Shown here: positions 44,642 to 55,572 of the stretch, piece by piece
Numbering within the stretch: the stretch's first letter is position 1
How the letters are laid out: each line of letters opens with the position of its first letter
NCBI GenBank assembly: GCA_029204225.1
Contig: CM055103.1
Span: forward strand, 46,162,611-46,226,610
Reading direction: 5' to 3'
From: Diphasiastrum complanatum
Lineage: Eukaryota > Streptophyta > Lycopodiopsida > Lycopodiales > Lycopodiaceae
DNA: 64,000 nt
The notes under the pieces: generated by a model
Told to the model about the DNA's origin: nothing
Database searches by the model: none
The model's input: only the letters and a program-made list of their open reading frames with translations
Position numbers and translations under genes: made by a program

Positions 44642-46262
44642 TTTTTGCCCTAAAAAAGAAAGACCATGTAGCTCTTTTGTTGAGTGCCATGCTTCATGAA
44701 TCCTTTGGTGGTAGTCTTATGAAACAAAATCCTGTTTCGAATTAGGAAATCCATTTCAGTCTTTCCCTGATTCGAGGAATCTTGCAAACCTGAATCGACC
44801 CCCGAAAGTACTTGTTGCCAATACTTTCCAAAAAAAGAATCAAACTCATATAGTCCTTGAAGAGACTGAAACAACTCCGGTTCTATAACATTAAAGCACA
44901 ACTGATTACTAACCGAAAATCGACTCAAAGCATCCGCTAGAGTATTTTGACTTCCTTTACAATAACGTATAGAAAAGTCAAAGATTTGCATCAGCTTATC
45001 CCATCTAGCTTGTCTCCCCTTTAAATTTGTAGCATCACAGAAATATTGAAGAGTCTGATGATCTGTCAAAACTTCAAATCTGGCTCCATACAAATAATGT
45101 CGTCAAATTTTCAAGGAATGAACAATTGCAAATAGTCCTTCTCATAGGTACAATACCTAGACTGAGCAGGATTGAGTTTCTTGTTTTCATAAGCCACAAG
45201 ATGTCCATCCTGCATCAAAAGAGCTCCAATAGCATAATCACTGGCGGTCTTAACCACAAAAGTCTTATTAGGATCGCCAATGATTAGTATTGGTGCCGAA
45301 GTGACATTTTTCTTAAGCAACTCAAAACAATTATTCATATTCTCCGTCCACACCACTAGTAGACTCTAAGGGAAATGCCAATCGAGCAAATTGGGGAATA
45401 TGTCGACGGAAAAATCCCAAAAACCCCAAGAAAGACTTGATTTCCCGAACTGTGGTGAGAATAGGCCAATCAATAACACTCTGGATACGATCAGCCTCAA
45501 TCTCCACCCCCCATTCGAAAATCTTATGCCCCAAGTAGGACAATTCCTTAGCAAAAAGGTCACACTTAGACTCCTTGGCAAAGAGCTTTTCCCTTCTTAG
45601 AATGCCCAAGACAATCCTAAGATGCTCTTTATGTTCTGCCAAAGTCTTACTGAACACTAGGATATCATCTAAGAATACCACTACGAATCTTCCCAAATAT
45701 GGCCTGAACAAATCATTCATCATTTGTTGGAAAGTTGCCGGTGCATTGGTCAAACCAAAAGGCAGCACCAAAAATTCGTAGTGACCAAAGCGAGTTCGAA
45801 ACCCGGTTTTTGGTATATCTTCTACCTTAATGCGTATATGATAGTAGCCCAATCTTAAATCTATCTTGGTAAAGTACTCAGCACCACCAAGATAGTCTAT
45901 TAGATCATCCATCCGCGGCAGTGGATATCTATTCTTAACGGTTACCTTGTTCAATTTCTTATAGTCGACGCAAAACCTTATAGTCCCATCCTTCTTGGCC
46001 ACCAGAACCACTGGTGATGCCCAAGGAGACTTACTAGGTTGTACCCACCCCTTTTTCAGGTAATCATGTAATTGCCTATTTACCTCAGCCTCTTCCGATG
46101 CACTCATCCTATAAGGACGCTGTGCCATTGGAATTGCTCCAGGTATTAGGTGGATTTTATGATCAACTGTCCAATCTGGTGGTAAACCTACAGGAAGGTC
46201 TAAAAAAACATCATTGAATTCCTGCCTAAGTTCATTATAGGCTTCAAATTCTGTTTTTGAAT
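44642..46262 (-). pseudogene. Gypsy-M reverse transcriptase and RNase H, integrase lost
   Basis: Minus-strand Ty3/gypsy pol. RT at 46128-45331 is open for 265 codons: MAQRPYRMSASEEAEVNRQL, LVAKKDGTIRFCVDYKKLNK, IDLRLGYYHIRIKVEDIPKT, LPFGLTNAPATFQQMMNDLF, the active site VVFLDDILVFS, and LGHKIFEWGVEIEADRI. RNase H pieces follow at 45356-45111 (AIGALLMQDGHLVAYENKKL) and 45093-44650 (FEVLTDHQTLQYFCDATNLK, LADALSRF). A few codons later the frame runs into the polypurine tract: integrase and chromodomain are deleted. Upstream similarity ends near 46262; protease and gag absent. Confidence 0.88.
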
Positions 46263-47084
46263 TACCAAAATTTTACCCATAGATCATGAGCATAAAGTTT
46301 TACCCAAAGTTCTTTTCTCCATCTAGCATCCATGCTCTATTGAAGAACATATGTGCTAACGACTGTGGGAAATAGTAGAAGTTGAATATCTAAGACTAGA
46401 CATTTTTTTATTTATTCAAATTGAAATGAAAATTGACACGAAGTTTTCCTTTGTTCTTACCTCTAGGGTTCTTCTTTTTTCTTTCTTCCCAACTCTGTAG
46501 TCTTTTATTCTCTTGATGTATAAGTTTGCTTGATCAATATGTCTCATCCTTTCCTCTTGCTCCTATAGTACCTTGCCAGGAATGGATGTGACAATCTACC
46601 TCTAAAATCCTAACACATGCGATCTTTTGGTTTTGATCCAACCCCATTTCTCATTTGAAAGACAAGTTTTTTGCTTTTGGTAACCTTGGTCGAACTATTA
46701 CATCACCTCAAGTATTGTCATCTTTGAGAGCTATAAAGTGCATTCATATGGTGGAAGGTCGAATGAATGGTGTTCATTTTTCAGTTGCACACTATTGTAG
46801 GGCTCACCAAGAACTGGGCATCTTGAATCATTGAGATTAGTGTCTCCGAGAGACTTCAATATCTTTTTTCATCACTGGTATCTAACTTTATCCATACTTG
46901 CCACAACCTGCTTGGTGTGCTGATAAAGTCGGTCGTTTACTTTTTAACATTTTCAAGAAGTGGTCTAGTATTGCAACGGGCTCCGTCATGCATGTCGTAT
47001 GTTCCATCTAGTGCTACACGTCAAGACGAGTCCGCATCAACAAATCGGGCTCCAAGCAGTTCAGTATACATAGAGAAATGCACA
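46263..47084. other. Unassigned AT-rich DNA
   Basis: No retroelement motif, splice-consistent exon or repeat was recognised. A 92-codon frame from 46917 runs into the CA repeat and is probably chance. Confidence 0.4.
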
Positions 47085-47281
47085 TGCACACTCATACACA
47101 CATGCACACACCATCGGCCACATAAATCACACATGCATACACACACGCACATTTCACAAACACACACACACACACACACACACACATATCATTGACCACA
47201 TAAATCACACACACTATCAAGCACAAATCATACACACAAATCCACATACACAGATTACACATGCACTCACGTACATACACA
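47085..47281. repeat. (CA)n-rich microsatellite tract
   Basis: Interrupted CA repeats, longest pure run about 47158-47186. Apparent His/Thr-rich or Cys/Val-rich frames are by-products of the repeat. Confidence 0.9.
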
Positions 47282-47287
47282 CACATA

Positions 47288-47456
47288 CATCGGCCACCCA
47301 TCAATGACCATCAGCGACCATCGGCCACCCATCAACGACCATCGGCCACCGACCATCGGCCACCCATCGACCAGCGACCATCGGCCACCCATCAGCGACC
47401 ATCGGCCACCCATCAATAACCATCGGCCACCTGTCAACGACCATCGGCCGTCCATT
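47288..47456. repeat. ~21-bp minisatellite (ATCGGCCACCCATCAACGACC)
   Basis: About eight units based on CATCGGCCACCCATCARCGA with small length variants. It lies directly upstream of a Helitron-like 3' end. A related, more decayed array is at 51139-51320. Confidence 0.88.
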
Positions 47457-47485
47457 GCCCGTCAGCGACAGGCACTCTTTACTAG
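47457..47485 (+). mobile_element. Helitron-like 3' terminus, copy 1
   Basis: A hairpin GCCCGTCAGCGACAGGC (imperfect stem), twelve bases, then the end CTAG followed by T within a (TA)n run. This is the structure of Helitron 3' ends (hairpin, CTRR, insertion between A and T). The same end occurs at 51326-51354. The 5' TC end has not been located. Confidence 0.55.
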
Positions 47486-47517
<32 letters not shown>

Positions 47518-47518
47518 T
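47486..47518. repeat. (TA)n microsatellite
   Basis: TA run beginning at the Helitron-like end. Confidence 0.95.
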
Positions 47519-47700
47519 AAAGATATTCTAGAGAGAGAGCGTAAGGATTGTCGTCAAAAAATTAACCCTATGCCGCCAAAAATGTCACGCACTGCCTGCA
47601 AACAATGTTCACCCATTTTAGAAAGCGAAAAGCTAAAAAACGTTTATAAAAATGATATAAAAAACAACACATACAAGTTTTTATTTATTTATTTTTGGCA

Positions 47701-47754
47701 CAAACACACACACACACACACACACATTTCAAATTTCAACCCCCCTCCCCCGAG

Positions 47755-47831
<77 letters not shown>
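47701..47831. repeat. Compound (CA)n-(CT)n-(CA)n microsatellite
   Basis: CA at 47702-47725, CT at 47757-47801 and CA at 47802-47831, just upstream of the CHY zinc-finger pseudogene. Polypurine/polypyrimidine and Z-forming tracts adjoin. Confidence 0.95.
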
Positions 47832-47832
<1 letters not shown>

Positions 47833-47840
47833 TGTGCAGC

Positions 47841-48660
47841 ATGACAGACGAGCTATCTTCAAAGTTTGAGAAAGGGCATCTGGATTATAAATACGCACAT
47901 TACAGAAGCAGATGTCATTTGAGAGCCCATGTTGCAATGAAAATTTTCCCTGTAGGCATTGCCACAATGAAGCGAAAGACCTAAAGGAGTCAGATTCGAA
48001 GAAATGTCACGATTTGCCACAACACAGAGCTGAGAAAGCGATATGTTCCCTCTGCAATATTGAACAGCAGGTCTGCCAAAACTGCGGGACATGCATGGTA
48101 GCATACTTTTGCCACAAGTGCCAGTTTTTTGATGATACATCTAGACAAAAATATCACTGGGATTCATGCGGCATTTGCAGAATTGGGAGCAGCGATAAAT
48201 TTTTCCATTGTCAAAAATGCGGATGCTGCTATCCCACTAACCTACAGCAAAGATATCCATGTGTCGAAAATGCTATTTATTATAATTGCCCTGTTTGTTT
48301 CAAGTACCTTTTTGACTCTATGAAAGAATCTCAATCATGAGATGTGGTCACACCATACACCTGGACTGCTTCAAGGAATTGTGTCTGCACTCTCATTCTG
48401 CCTATCTAGTTTGCTCCAAAACCAGCTCAGATATGTCTCATATTTGGGCCAGCCTTGATCGTGAGGTGGCAGCAACAGTAATGCCAGAGGAACTTCGCAA
48501 CAAGGTGGTGTGGATAATTTGCAGTGATGGTGGCGTTTATAATGAAGTCTATGTTCATATAATTGCTCAGAAATGTTCTAGCAGCAATTCTTACAATACA
48601 AGAAAAACCAAAAGGTGGGCCTTGTGTTGTTTCTTCAAGTGCTTAAACTATGACTTCTAG
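47841..48660 (+). pseudogene. Processed pseudogene of a CHY/CTCHY/RING zinc-finger E3 ligase
   Basis: Similar to the RCHY1/PIRH2 family (plant MIEL1-type), nuclear-cytoplasmic ubiquitin ligases. Starts ATG 47841. Seen: the CHY zinc finger (SPCCNENFPCRHCHNEAKD, then HDLPQHRAEKAICSLCNIEQ, CQNCGTCMVAYFCHKCQFFD), the CTCHY ribbon (YHWDSCGICRIGSSDKFFHC, CGCCYPTNLQQRYPCVENA, NCPVCFKYLFDS), a degraded RING (CGHTIHLDCFKELCLHSHSA) and a C-terminal ribbon (MSHIWASLDREVAATVMPEE, VWIICSDGG). Breaks: frameshifts near 47921 and 48335. The first CHY Cys is gone, a RING C-P-x-C is altered, and two Cys of the last ribbon are replaced. All four domains run without introns although plant family members are multi-exon, suggesting retroposition. 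No poly(A) tail is visible. Confidence 0.88.
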
Positions 48661-50417
48661 GGTTCTATTTAGTGACACAGCCTTGCTCTATGAAGGCTGA
48701 CGTTCTAGAATTACTGAAACCGTAGATATGTATATAGGTATAAAAGAGGGGGTTGTTGAACAATAATGTTGAAGATAATAGTGTTTTGTTTATTTGTAAG
48801 ATCGGATGCAGTTTGTGATGTGAAACATTCAAAAGAACCCTGTATTCATCCTCTGACTACATTGCATCATCGCCCATAGAGATTTAACGAGCCCTCCAGA
48901 GTTTTTTGCGCATGGCGAAACAGAAAATGCGGGATGAAAGCTTGTGATTTCAGCAAGTAAAATGCAATCAATTGAATTATGTAAGTTATCTAGCTAGAAT
49001 TTGGAAATATTGACACAATTTTGATGTAGGACCCACTGGACGATCTAATGGTTACCAGGATTCCAAGACCGCTCCAAAATGAGTCTGATGCAGCGTCTGT
49101 AGCGTTAGATTCCGAAAAAGTGCAGACAACGGTGTTCAAATCATCCCCTTTTAGGTCTGCAACGATGGCTTTGCTCATTCTCAGATACATTGCGCTTTTA
49201 TCAAAATCATGTTTTGGTGAAATAGCATTCACCTGAAGTTTTTATGTTCTATTTGTTGGACCTAACAAAATCTTACCTTGGATATATTTAGCAAAACCGC
49301 TATTGTGTTCGTTGATAATAGTAATTCATTGACATATTTTGTGATGGCTTTAATGCTTTCGACTGCTCAAACTGCCTGGGACCAATTTCACCAACGCCCT
49401 TTAGAAGGCTTATTTTTCAAGGTGAGCACAAATGGGTGAAGCACAACTTTCCTTCTTTCAATAAAGTGAAATTTGCCATGGTTTCATTGTGAGGAGGATT
49501 TAGCATAGTGGATTGTGTTTTTTGTTTTGAAATTTGTGCAACGTGCATTTGATAATCATTGATTGTGCATTCAATCTTGAATCTTGATCATTGAGGATCA
49601 TTCAACATTGGTAATTTGATTGTGATTTGTGAAATGATAGATCTTGATAGACCATAGCCTCATAGGTTTGAGTCTTGACTCTTGACAATGGACATTGTGA
49701 GAGGCGTGTAGGTACTTGATGGGGAGGGGGATGCATGTATGGGGAACATGATGCATGGCCCTCCTCCATTAACTAGCACACAAGCAAGAGTTTGAGTGCC
49801 TACCCAAACTAATGCTATATTAGTCTATGACACTATAATGTGAAAGCAACAAATTAGAACATCGACAATTAGTCTCCTATATTGGATATCGAAGGGACGT
49901 TGATGAAAAGAGGATGACCCAACATACATGTAAGAGGTAACGCCCCGTAGGACAATTCATGTGACATGTGACTCTCACATGCCCAAGATATAATCCATTT
50001 CCACTATAAAGATTACTATGCTTGATTAGTCACACCTTATCACGTAGTTGTGCACACGACCTTTTAAAATTTTGATGTATGAGTGCATTTCCTTAGAAAT
50101 AACAATGCTTTCGTTGGAGAAATTTTGAAAAGGCTTTTTAGTTAGTTTGTGTTCTCTAATATAAATTAATATAAGGACTTTGAAAATGAGACTCATAAAT
50201 GTTCATGTTAATACAATAGCTCAAGATATGGAAGTGGGACAACTTGAACATGCTAACTAAAAATCAAAATAATGTGGATCCAAAATTCGACCTTCTGAAA
50301 TCACAATCATGCATTCAACCTCATTTTGGATATCAAGGATGATGTTAGCTCTATATTTTTATCCCTGAATGTGCCTTGGTCCCTAATCCAAGCAAGGTTG
50401 GGCTTACCCCAACAAAG

Positions 50418-50420
<3 letters not shown>
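48661..50420. other. Unassigned DNA
   Basis: No retroelement or RNA gene recognised. An 80-codon minus frame at 48990-49232 (segment MYLRMSKAIVADLKGDDLNT) looks mildly coding-like but has no known motif, splice context or neighbour and is left unassigned. Confidence 0.4.
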
Positions 50421-50487
<67 letters not shown>

Positions 50488-50518
50488 TATGGAGAGAGAG
50501 AGGAGAGAGAGAGAGAGA
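50421..50518. repeat. (GA)n microsatellite, ~95 bp
   Basis: Long GA run with two small interruptions near 50485 and 50500, followed by a G-rich stretch (50532-50540). Confidence 0.95.
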
Positions 50519-50800
50519 TTGTGGTGGTAGTGGGGGGGGGAGTAGGGGTGGGTGTTGATAACCTCTTGCTTTTTTAATCTAAAATTTAAACCCCTAAAAA
50601 CTACACACTCCTCCCCCTTCGTCAACCCTAAAAACTAAAAATGTCCTGTGTTAAGCCTAAAAAGTAAGCACACCTGCCCCCTCCCATCAACCCCAAAGCT
50701 AAGCCCACCCTGTCGTCGTAAATACCCTCCCTCCTTCACTGCTAAAAACCAAAAACTTCCTAAAGATTTGTAATCCTATTTTGGCACCCATGTGTAGTTG

Positions 50801-50802
<2 letters not shown>

Positions 50803-50895
<93 letters not shown>

Positions 50896-51020
50896 TACCC
50901 TATGGATCAATCCTAAATACATGCATACACTTATTATTTTACGTAAACACACCCATCCATACCCCCCATATATGCAAGGGTCCCTACACACATTCCCACA
51001 CACACACACACACACACACA
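50803..51020. repeat. (CT)n-(CA)n microsatellites
   Basis: CT at 50803-50846, then CA at 50847-50894, and a second CA run at 50999-51020. Frames across them (Ser/Leu- and His/Thr-rich) are not genes. Confidence 0.95.
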
Positions 51021-51138
51021 TTTGCATATTTTACTATTCAAGGGATATGTCAGGCATTGGGTGCATTGAGATATTAGATCCGTTTGTGGCCATTTGAGGC
51101 CATTTCAGTGCACTTTCAACCATTTTAGACCGCATTAG

Positions 51139-51354
51139 GATTGCCCGTCACCCAGATCATCGGCCACCCATCAATGATGGGCATACCGACTAGATTGTCG
51201 GCGGCCGTCAACGACAAGCATACCCACTAGATCATCGGCCGCCACCTAGATTGGTCGTCATCACGCTGTCAATGACACATACTGAATTTCCAAATCATCG
51301 GCCGTCACCTAGATCGGTTGCCATTGCCCGTCAATGACGGGCACTCTTTACTAG
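51139..51354 (+). mobile_element. Helitron-like 3' region and terminus, copy 2
   Basis: Decayed ATCGGCC-type repeats (51139-51320) lead to the hairpin GCCCGTCAATGACGGGC (51326-51342, 8-bp stem), then twelve bases ending CTAG at 51354, followed by T in a (TA)n run. The last ~30 bases match copy 1 at 47457-47485 almost exactly. This is a canonical-looking Helitron 3' end. The 5' end was not found, so the body length is unknown. Confidence 0.6.
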
Positions 51355-51409
51355 TATATATATATATATATATATATATACATACATACATATACACATA
51401 TATATACAT

Positions 51410-51450
<41 letters not shown>
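51355..51450. repeat. (TA)n and (CA)n microsatellites
   Basis: TA run at 51355-51380, mixed AC/AT/CG steps, then CA at 51418-51444. Confidence 0.95.
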
Positions 51451-51451
<1 letters not shown>

Positions 51452-51640
51452 CATAGAACCCACGGTTTTCAGAACTGTGGGTCCCAAGTACCGTACAATG
51501 AATCGTACCACGGTTCATGAATCGTGGTTAATTAATTAATTAATTAATCACTACGGTTCTTGGAACCAGACTTTGTGAACCATACGGTTCCAAGAATCAT
51601 GAACCATCATCCATGGTTCACGGATTCTATGATTGATATA
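51449..51640. repeat. ~190-bp palindromic (fold-back) element
   Basis: The ends ATCATAGAACCC and GGATTCTATGAT pair, and internal ACGGTTC/GAACC(G/A)T motifs recur in both orientations around a (TTAA)n centre (51529-51549). It sits between TA-rich runs. Likely a small fold-back MITE; no coding content. Confidence 0.6.
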
Positions 51641-52790
51641 TATATATATATATATAAAGAAAAATTTAAGAGCCCACTCGCCGCGGTGGGTGGGCTCTCA
51701 AATATGCTCTCAAAAAAAAGTTTGCCCAATTTTTTTTTTTAGATTACCATTTTTGGAACGCTATCAAATTCCAAGCAAGTCGCAAAAAAATTGCAATTCA
51801 ATTTGAGAGAAAAAAAGCTCAAAAAGTTTTGGAAACAAAGTAAAAAAACATTAGTCGGAGGTTTATTTATGCTTTTCCTCTATAGTTAAATTTAAAAAAT
51901 GCTTATGGGATAAATGAACTGCCACGTGTCAAGACCATATACGATTTCCATAATCAAGGTTAATTGACTAAAATGGAAATGGAAATGGAAATTTATTCTA
52001 GGGGTCCATTTTGGCAAAATGGAAATTCATACTTCAAATTTTTTGCCAAAATGAACTAATTTAAGAGTCTCTATATAGGTTGAAAGGTGTTGATATTGCA
52101 CCAAATGCTTATGGGATAATTTGGTGCTTCTATTGTGCTCTCCTTTCTCCTCATCCCTTCCATGAACTTGATATTACATATAGTATAAACATAGGAAAAA
52201 ACTTGAAAAACAATTCCAAAACCTAAGAAAAGGAAACAAAGCTAAGGTAAAATAGAATTTTTTTTTTCTAAACATCAAAATGAAATATTTAGAAAGATCA
52301 GTATAGTAACAAAAAGCTTGAAAAAAATAAAAAAACATCTAAAACATAATATATATTGTGACAGGTCCCCAAAAAAAAAAATCATAAGCTAGAATTTTTT
52401 TTCTTAAAATAGTTTTTAAAAATTAAAAATAACTTTAAAACAATAAAAACTTAAAAAATGGAAAAAAATAAATAAAAATTAAAACTTTAAAACACAAAAA
52501 AAAAAAAATTTGCGATATAAGAAGAAAATAAACAAAAACCTAGTAAAAAATCAAATACATATAAAATATATATTTTAATGGACAAGAAAAAAACATAAAA
52601 CATCCGAAAAAAGTCTAACAAAAAATTATAAGAATCTTAGTTTCAATATAGAAAATGTAAGATATCGCTCCAAATATATTATTGATAGTAAACTCTAAGT
52701 AAATACCTATAAACTTATTTCTGAAATATTAAACTCTAAGTAAATACCTAGAAACTTTTTTGTTAGTTTTGGTTCATCTCATCATGTATC
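51641..52790. other. Very AT-rich unassigned DNA
   Basis: Dominated by A and T homopolymers (for example 52361-52530). No coding or repeat structure beyond a short (TA)n at 51638-51655. Confidence 0.5.
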
Positions 52791-52969
52791 TTTGCTTTGT
52801 TCACATCTACACATACACATGTCGTGTGCTTTGCTCACACACACACCCACATATTACACTTTAGTCACGCACACACACACATACACGCTCTTACTCTTTT
52901 TCTCTCTCAGATTTTTTAATAGACAACTCATGAGAACCTGTGCGCATTGGTCTAATCTTTTGAAAAGAG

Positions 52970-53329
52970 GTGGCTGCATTCCGTTATGTTCTATGCGATC
53001 AGTCCAACCGAAAATGTTTTTTCGGAGCCAAGGTACCTAAAATGGATTGTCCAGTGCCATACCCTCATTGTGACTTTGAACATCTCGAAGACATTTATGA
53101 CTGTACTTTGATGGATGCCATTGCAATGAGATTGTTGTGGGATAACACATATATTGTGAAGAAGGAAGAACTTATAGTTGTAGATTGTCGTATGTACAGT
53201 AGTTGTTTCTGCTACATTCAAAGGCTACTATTCCAGCAAGAGTCATTTGCTTGCTACTGTGAAACTTATTTCAATAACAATAGAAGGAAACTAGAAACAA
53301 AGGCCAACCTCATAGACAGTTACATCTAA
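52970..53329 (+). pseudogene. Orphan Cys-rich 119-codon frame
   Basis: Frame with segments MAAFRYVLCDQSNRKCFFGA, DCPVPYPHCDFEHLEDIYDC and LIVVDCRMYSSCFCYIQRLL. Eleven cysteines suggest a decayed zinc-binding or extracellular domain, but I recognise no family. A plausible continuation lies in another frame just upstream (52925-52975), so a frameshift may be present. It may be a second gene fragment captured near the Helitron-like ends. Low certainty. Confidence 0.35.
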
Positions 53330-54254
53330 GTTAAGGTTCAATACTCTAGAATCTACCAAATATGTATTCAAATCTTAAAACTTCATCCATTACAAATTGA
53401 AAAAGCCACTTTTAAAAATATTTCAATACAATCGTTTATTATTCCACAAGAAAATGTATGATATAATTGTTAGATTTCTTATGCTCAGCCTTAAAGAAAT
53501 TGTTCAAGTAATGAGCATCCTGAAAACTGAAGGACGACTACATGTTTCAGACCTTCACATTTTTTCCTTTGAGATTTTTTTTGCCTTAAACGTTTTTTTA
53601 GGCACCTTAGTCTTTTTCGTCTTTTTTGCACCTTCGTATGTGACACAGTGGCCAGAATGCCTTGGAATCCATTTCAGGCCCACCTTCGCCTTTTTCGTTT
53701 TTCCCCTACCATCGCTCTAGAGGCACCTTCGGGATTTACATATCTTCAGTCTAAGAGCACCTTCAAGTTTTTTCCGGGTTTTTGCTACATTGGCAGACCG
53801 ATGTCGCCAACTTATCATCAACCCTAAAAACTTCCTTCGCTGACTTTCTTGGTAAAACATGACTTAACGATGATCCAATGCATGAACGATCTATTAAATA
53901 GTTTTTTGCCACCAAACATGCTCTACAACAAACATATGAAACTCAAATTATGCATTGAAAATTGTCCCGCCTCATATTTCACTATAAGCATACAATGATT
54001 TCAAAAGTTCTGCTACTTCCGCTTCAGTTTTTGCATTGAGCACACCAAGATTTTCAATCCTAAAGCTCTAGTCTCGAATTTTGGAACGAGTATGAAGAGA
54101 AGTTATTACATCTCATGCTGAACTAACTATTGTCTGAAGTTAACCATACTAGTTAAATGTCGGGCAAGGCCGAAAACTCAGAAAACGGCGACCAGCCGGT
54201 TTGCATTCTCTCTCTACATAACCTCTCTTTAAAGTGAAATTTCTTAAAAGGCCC
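53330..54254. other. Unassigned DNA
   Basis: CACCTTCG and CTTTTTCGT motifs recur loosely between 53590 and 53770. No element or gene recognised. Confidence 0.4.
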
Positions 54255-54834
54255 ATTTTGAGCCCATATTTTATGTATGGAAAACTAGTTAGTTCACTCA
54301 TCTATCTAACCATTACTAGACCTGATCTAAGCTATTGTGTTGGAAGACTGATTCAATTTATGCAAGATCCTAGTGAGGAGCATATAAGCTAGGAAAACGA
54401 GTTTTGAGGTACATCATTGGAACTCAAGATTTTGGCATATTGTATCAGGGATCATCATCTAATCTTTTTGGATTTTCAGATTCAGACTATGCTGGAGATG
54501 TAATGGATAGGAGATCCAACTCATTGTATTTTCATAGGTGATGGAGCTATATAATGGATGTCGAAGAAACAAGCCACTATCTCATTGTCATCTAGTGAGA
54601 CCGAGTACAAAGCTCTTACACATTGCACAGAGATGGTATGGATCAAGAGAATGATCAACGATCACTTGCTAGATTTTTCAGAGAGCCCAATCATCTCTTC
54701 TAACAATCAATCAGCCCAAAGGTTGCCAATCAATCCTACCTTTCATGCTAAGAGCGAGCATATTGAGGTGCCATATCACTTTGTGAGGGAGCAAGTCATT
54801 GCAAAGGAGGTGGAGCTTCAACATGTGTTCTCAA
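54255..54834 (+). pseudogene. Copia-N RT end and RNase H (left part)
   Basis: Plus-strand copia pol end. LIYLTITRPDLSY-type block near 54300, FMQDPSEEH near 54358, GTQDFGILYQGSSSNLFGFS near 54420, then RNase H in another frame: MSKKQATISLSSSETEYKAL at 54558, SNNQSAQRLPINPTFHAKSE, and VPYHFVREQVIAKEVELQHV. It is interrupted at 54834 by copia-K; the continuation is at 61045. CTCAA at 54830-54834 is K's target duplication. Upstream parts of N are absent. Confidence 0.85.
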
Positions 54835-55554
54835 TGTTGAATTTCACACGTGTGGATTGTCCACTACATGTACTTGTGATCTCCTAAGGTGTGTAGATGC
54901 ACCAAGATCAAGACTAGATTGAGATTCAAGATCTATCTTTGATTCTATGGCAAAAACACACTACTACATGCATTCATTCACTTCCAACTCTCACTCACAC
55001 GTGTGGGAAGTATTCAAAAAATAATCTAAGTAAAACAAGCTGCTCTCCTCGAGTAGAGAGAGAAAATACATCATGAGCTCTCGGGTAGAGAGAGAAATCT
55101 AGAAATCCAATAACTCACAAAATCCATGAAATCACCAAATCAATTAAATTCAAAATGAGGAGTACAATGATACACATAGGTCCACGAGCTACCACTATGC
55201 TTAGCTATGATTGGACCATATTTTGTCACCTCTTGATCCTATTGGATCATTGATCCATGCACCTCTTAATTCTATTGGACTATATTCAAGCACACCTCAA
55301 TTTCCTATTGGACCTCACAAGGTATTGGACCTCTTGGAATTCATCAAACAAAAGCTTTACACTTGTCTACACTCTAATTGGCACGTGTTTAGCCTCTTAC
55401 TCTATTTTGGCTCAATAGTGGCATTACAAGTGGAAATGCATAATTTGCCATCTATGCCAAATTTATTCCTATCAACATCCTACACCTAGATGCTTGATGG
55501 AAAAAACATAAGACCCCTATATCTAACATAGATAATCTTTTTCAATTCTTCACA
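54835..55554 (-). repeat. 3' LTR of copia-K (720 bp)
   Basis: Minus strand: starts TGTGAAGAATTG and ends GTGTGAAATTCAACA. It is nearly identical to the 5' LTR at 60308-61044 (about 97-98% by eye) apart from a 17-bp loss in the 33-bp minisatellite (55205-55345). The polypurine tract TTTTTTAGGAGGAG lies at 55555-55568. CACACGTGTG at 54845 and 54996. Confidence 0.93.
55205..55345 (-). repeat. 33-bp minisatellite in the copia-K 3' LTR
   Basis: Units of 31-33 bp begin ATTGGAC and contain CACCTCT (plus-strand reading). About four units; the corresponding array in the 5' LTR (about 60685-60830) retains 17 bp missing here. Confidence 0.85.
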
Positions 55555-55572
55555 CTCCTCCTAAAAAATTAT

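Noticed and set aside
47085-47281. Long His/Thr-rich and Cys/Val-rich frames in both strands
   Set aside because: They are translations of CA/TG microsatellite DNA and have no other coding evidence.
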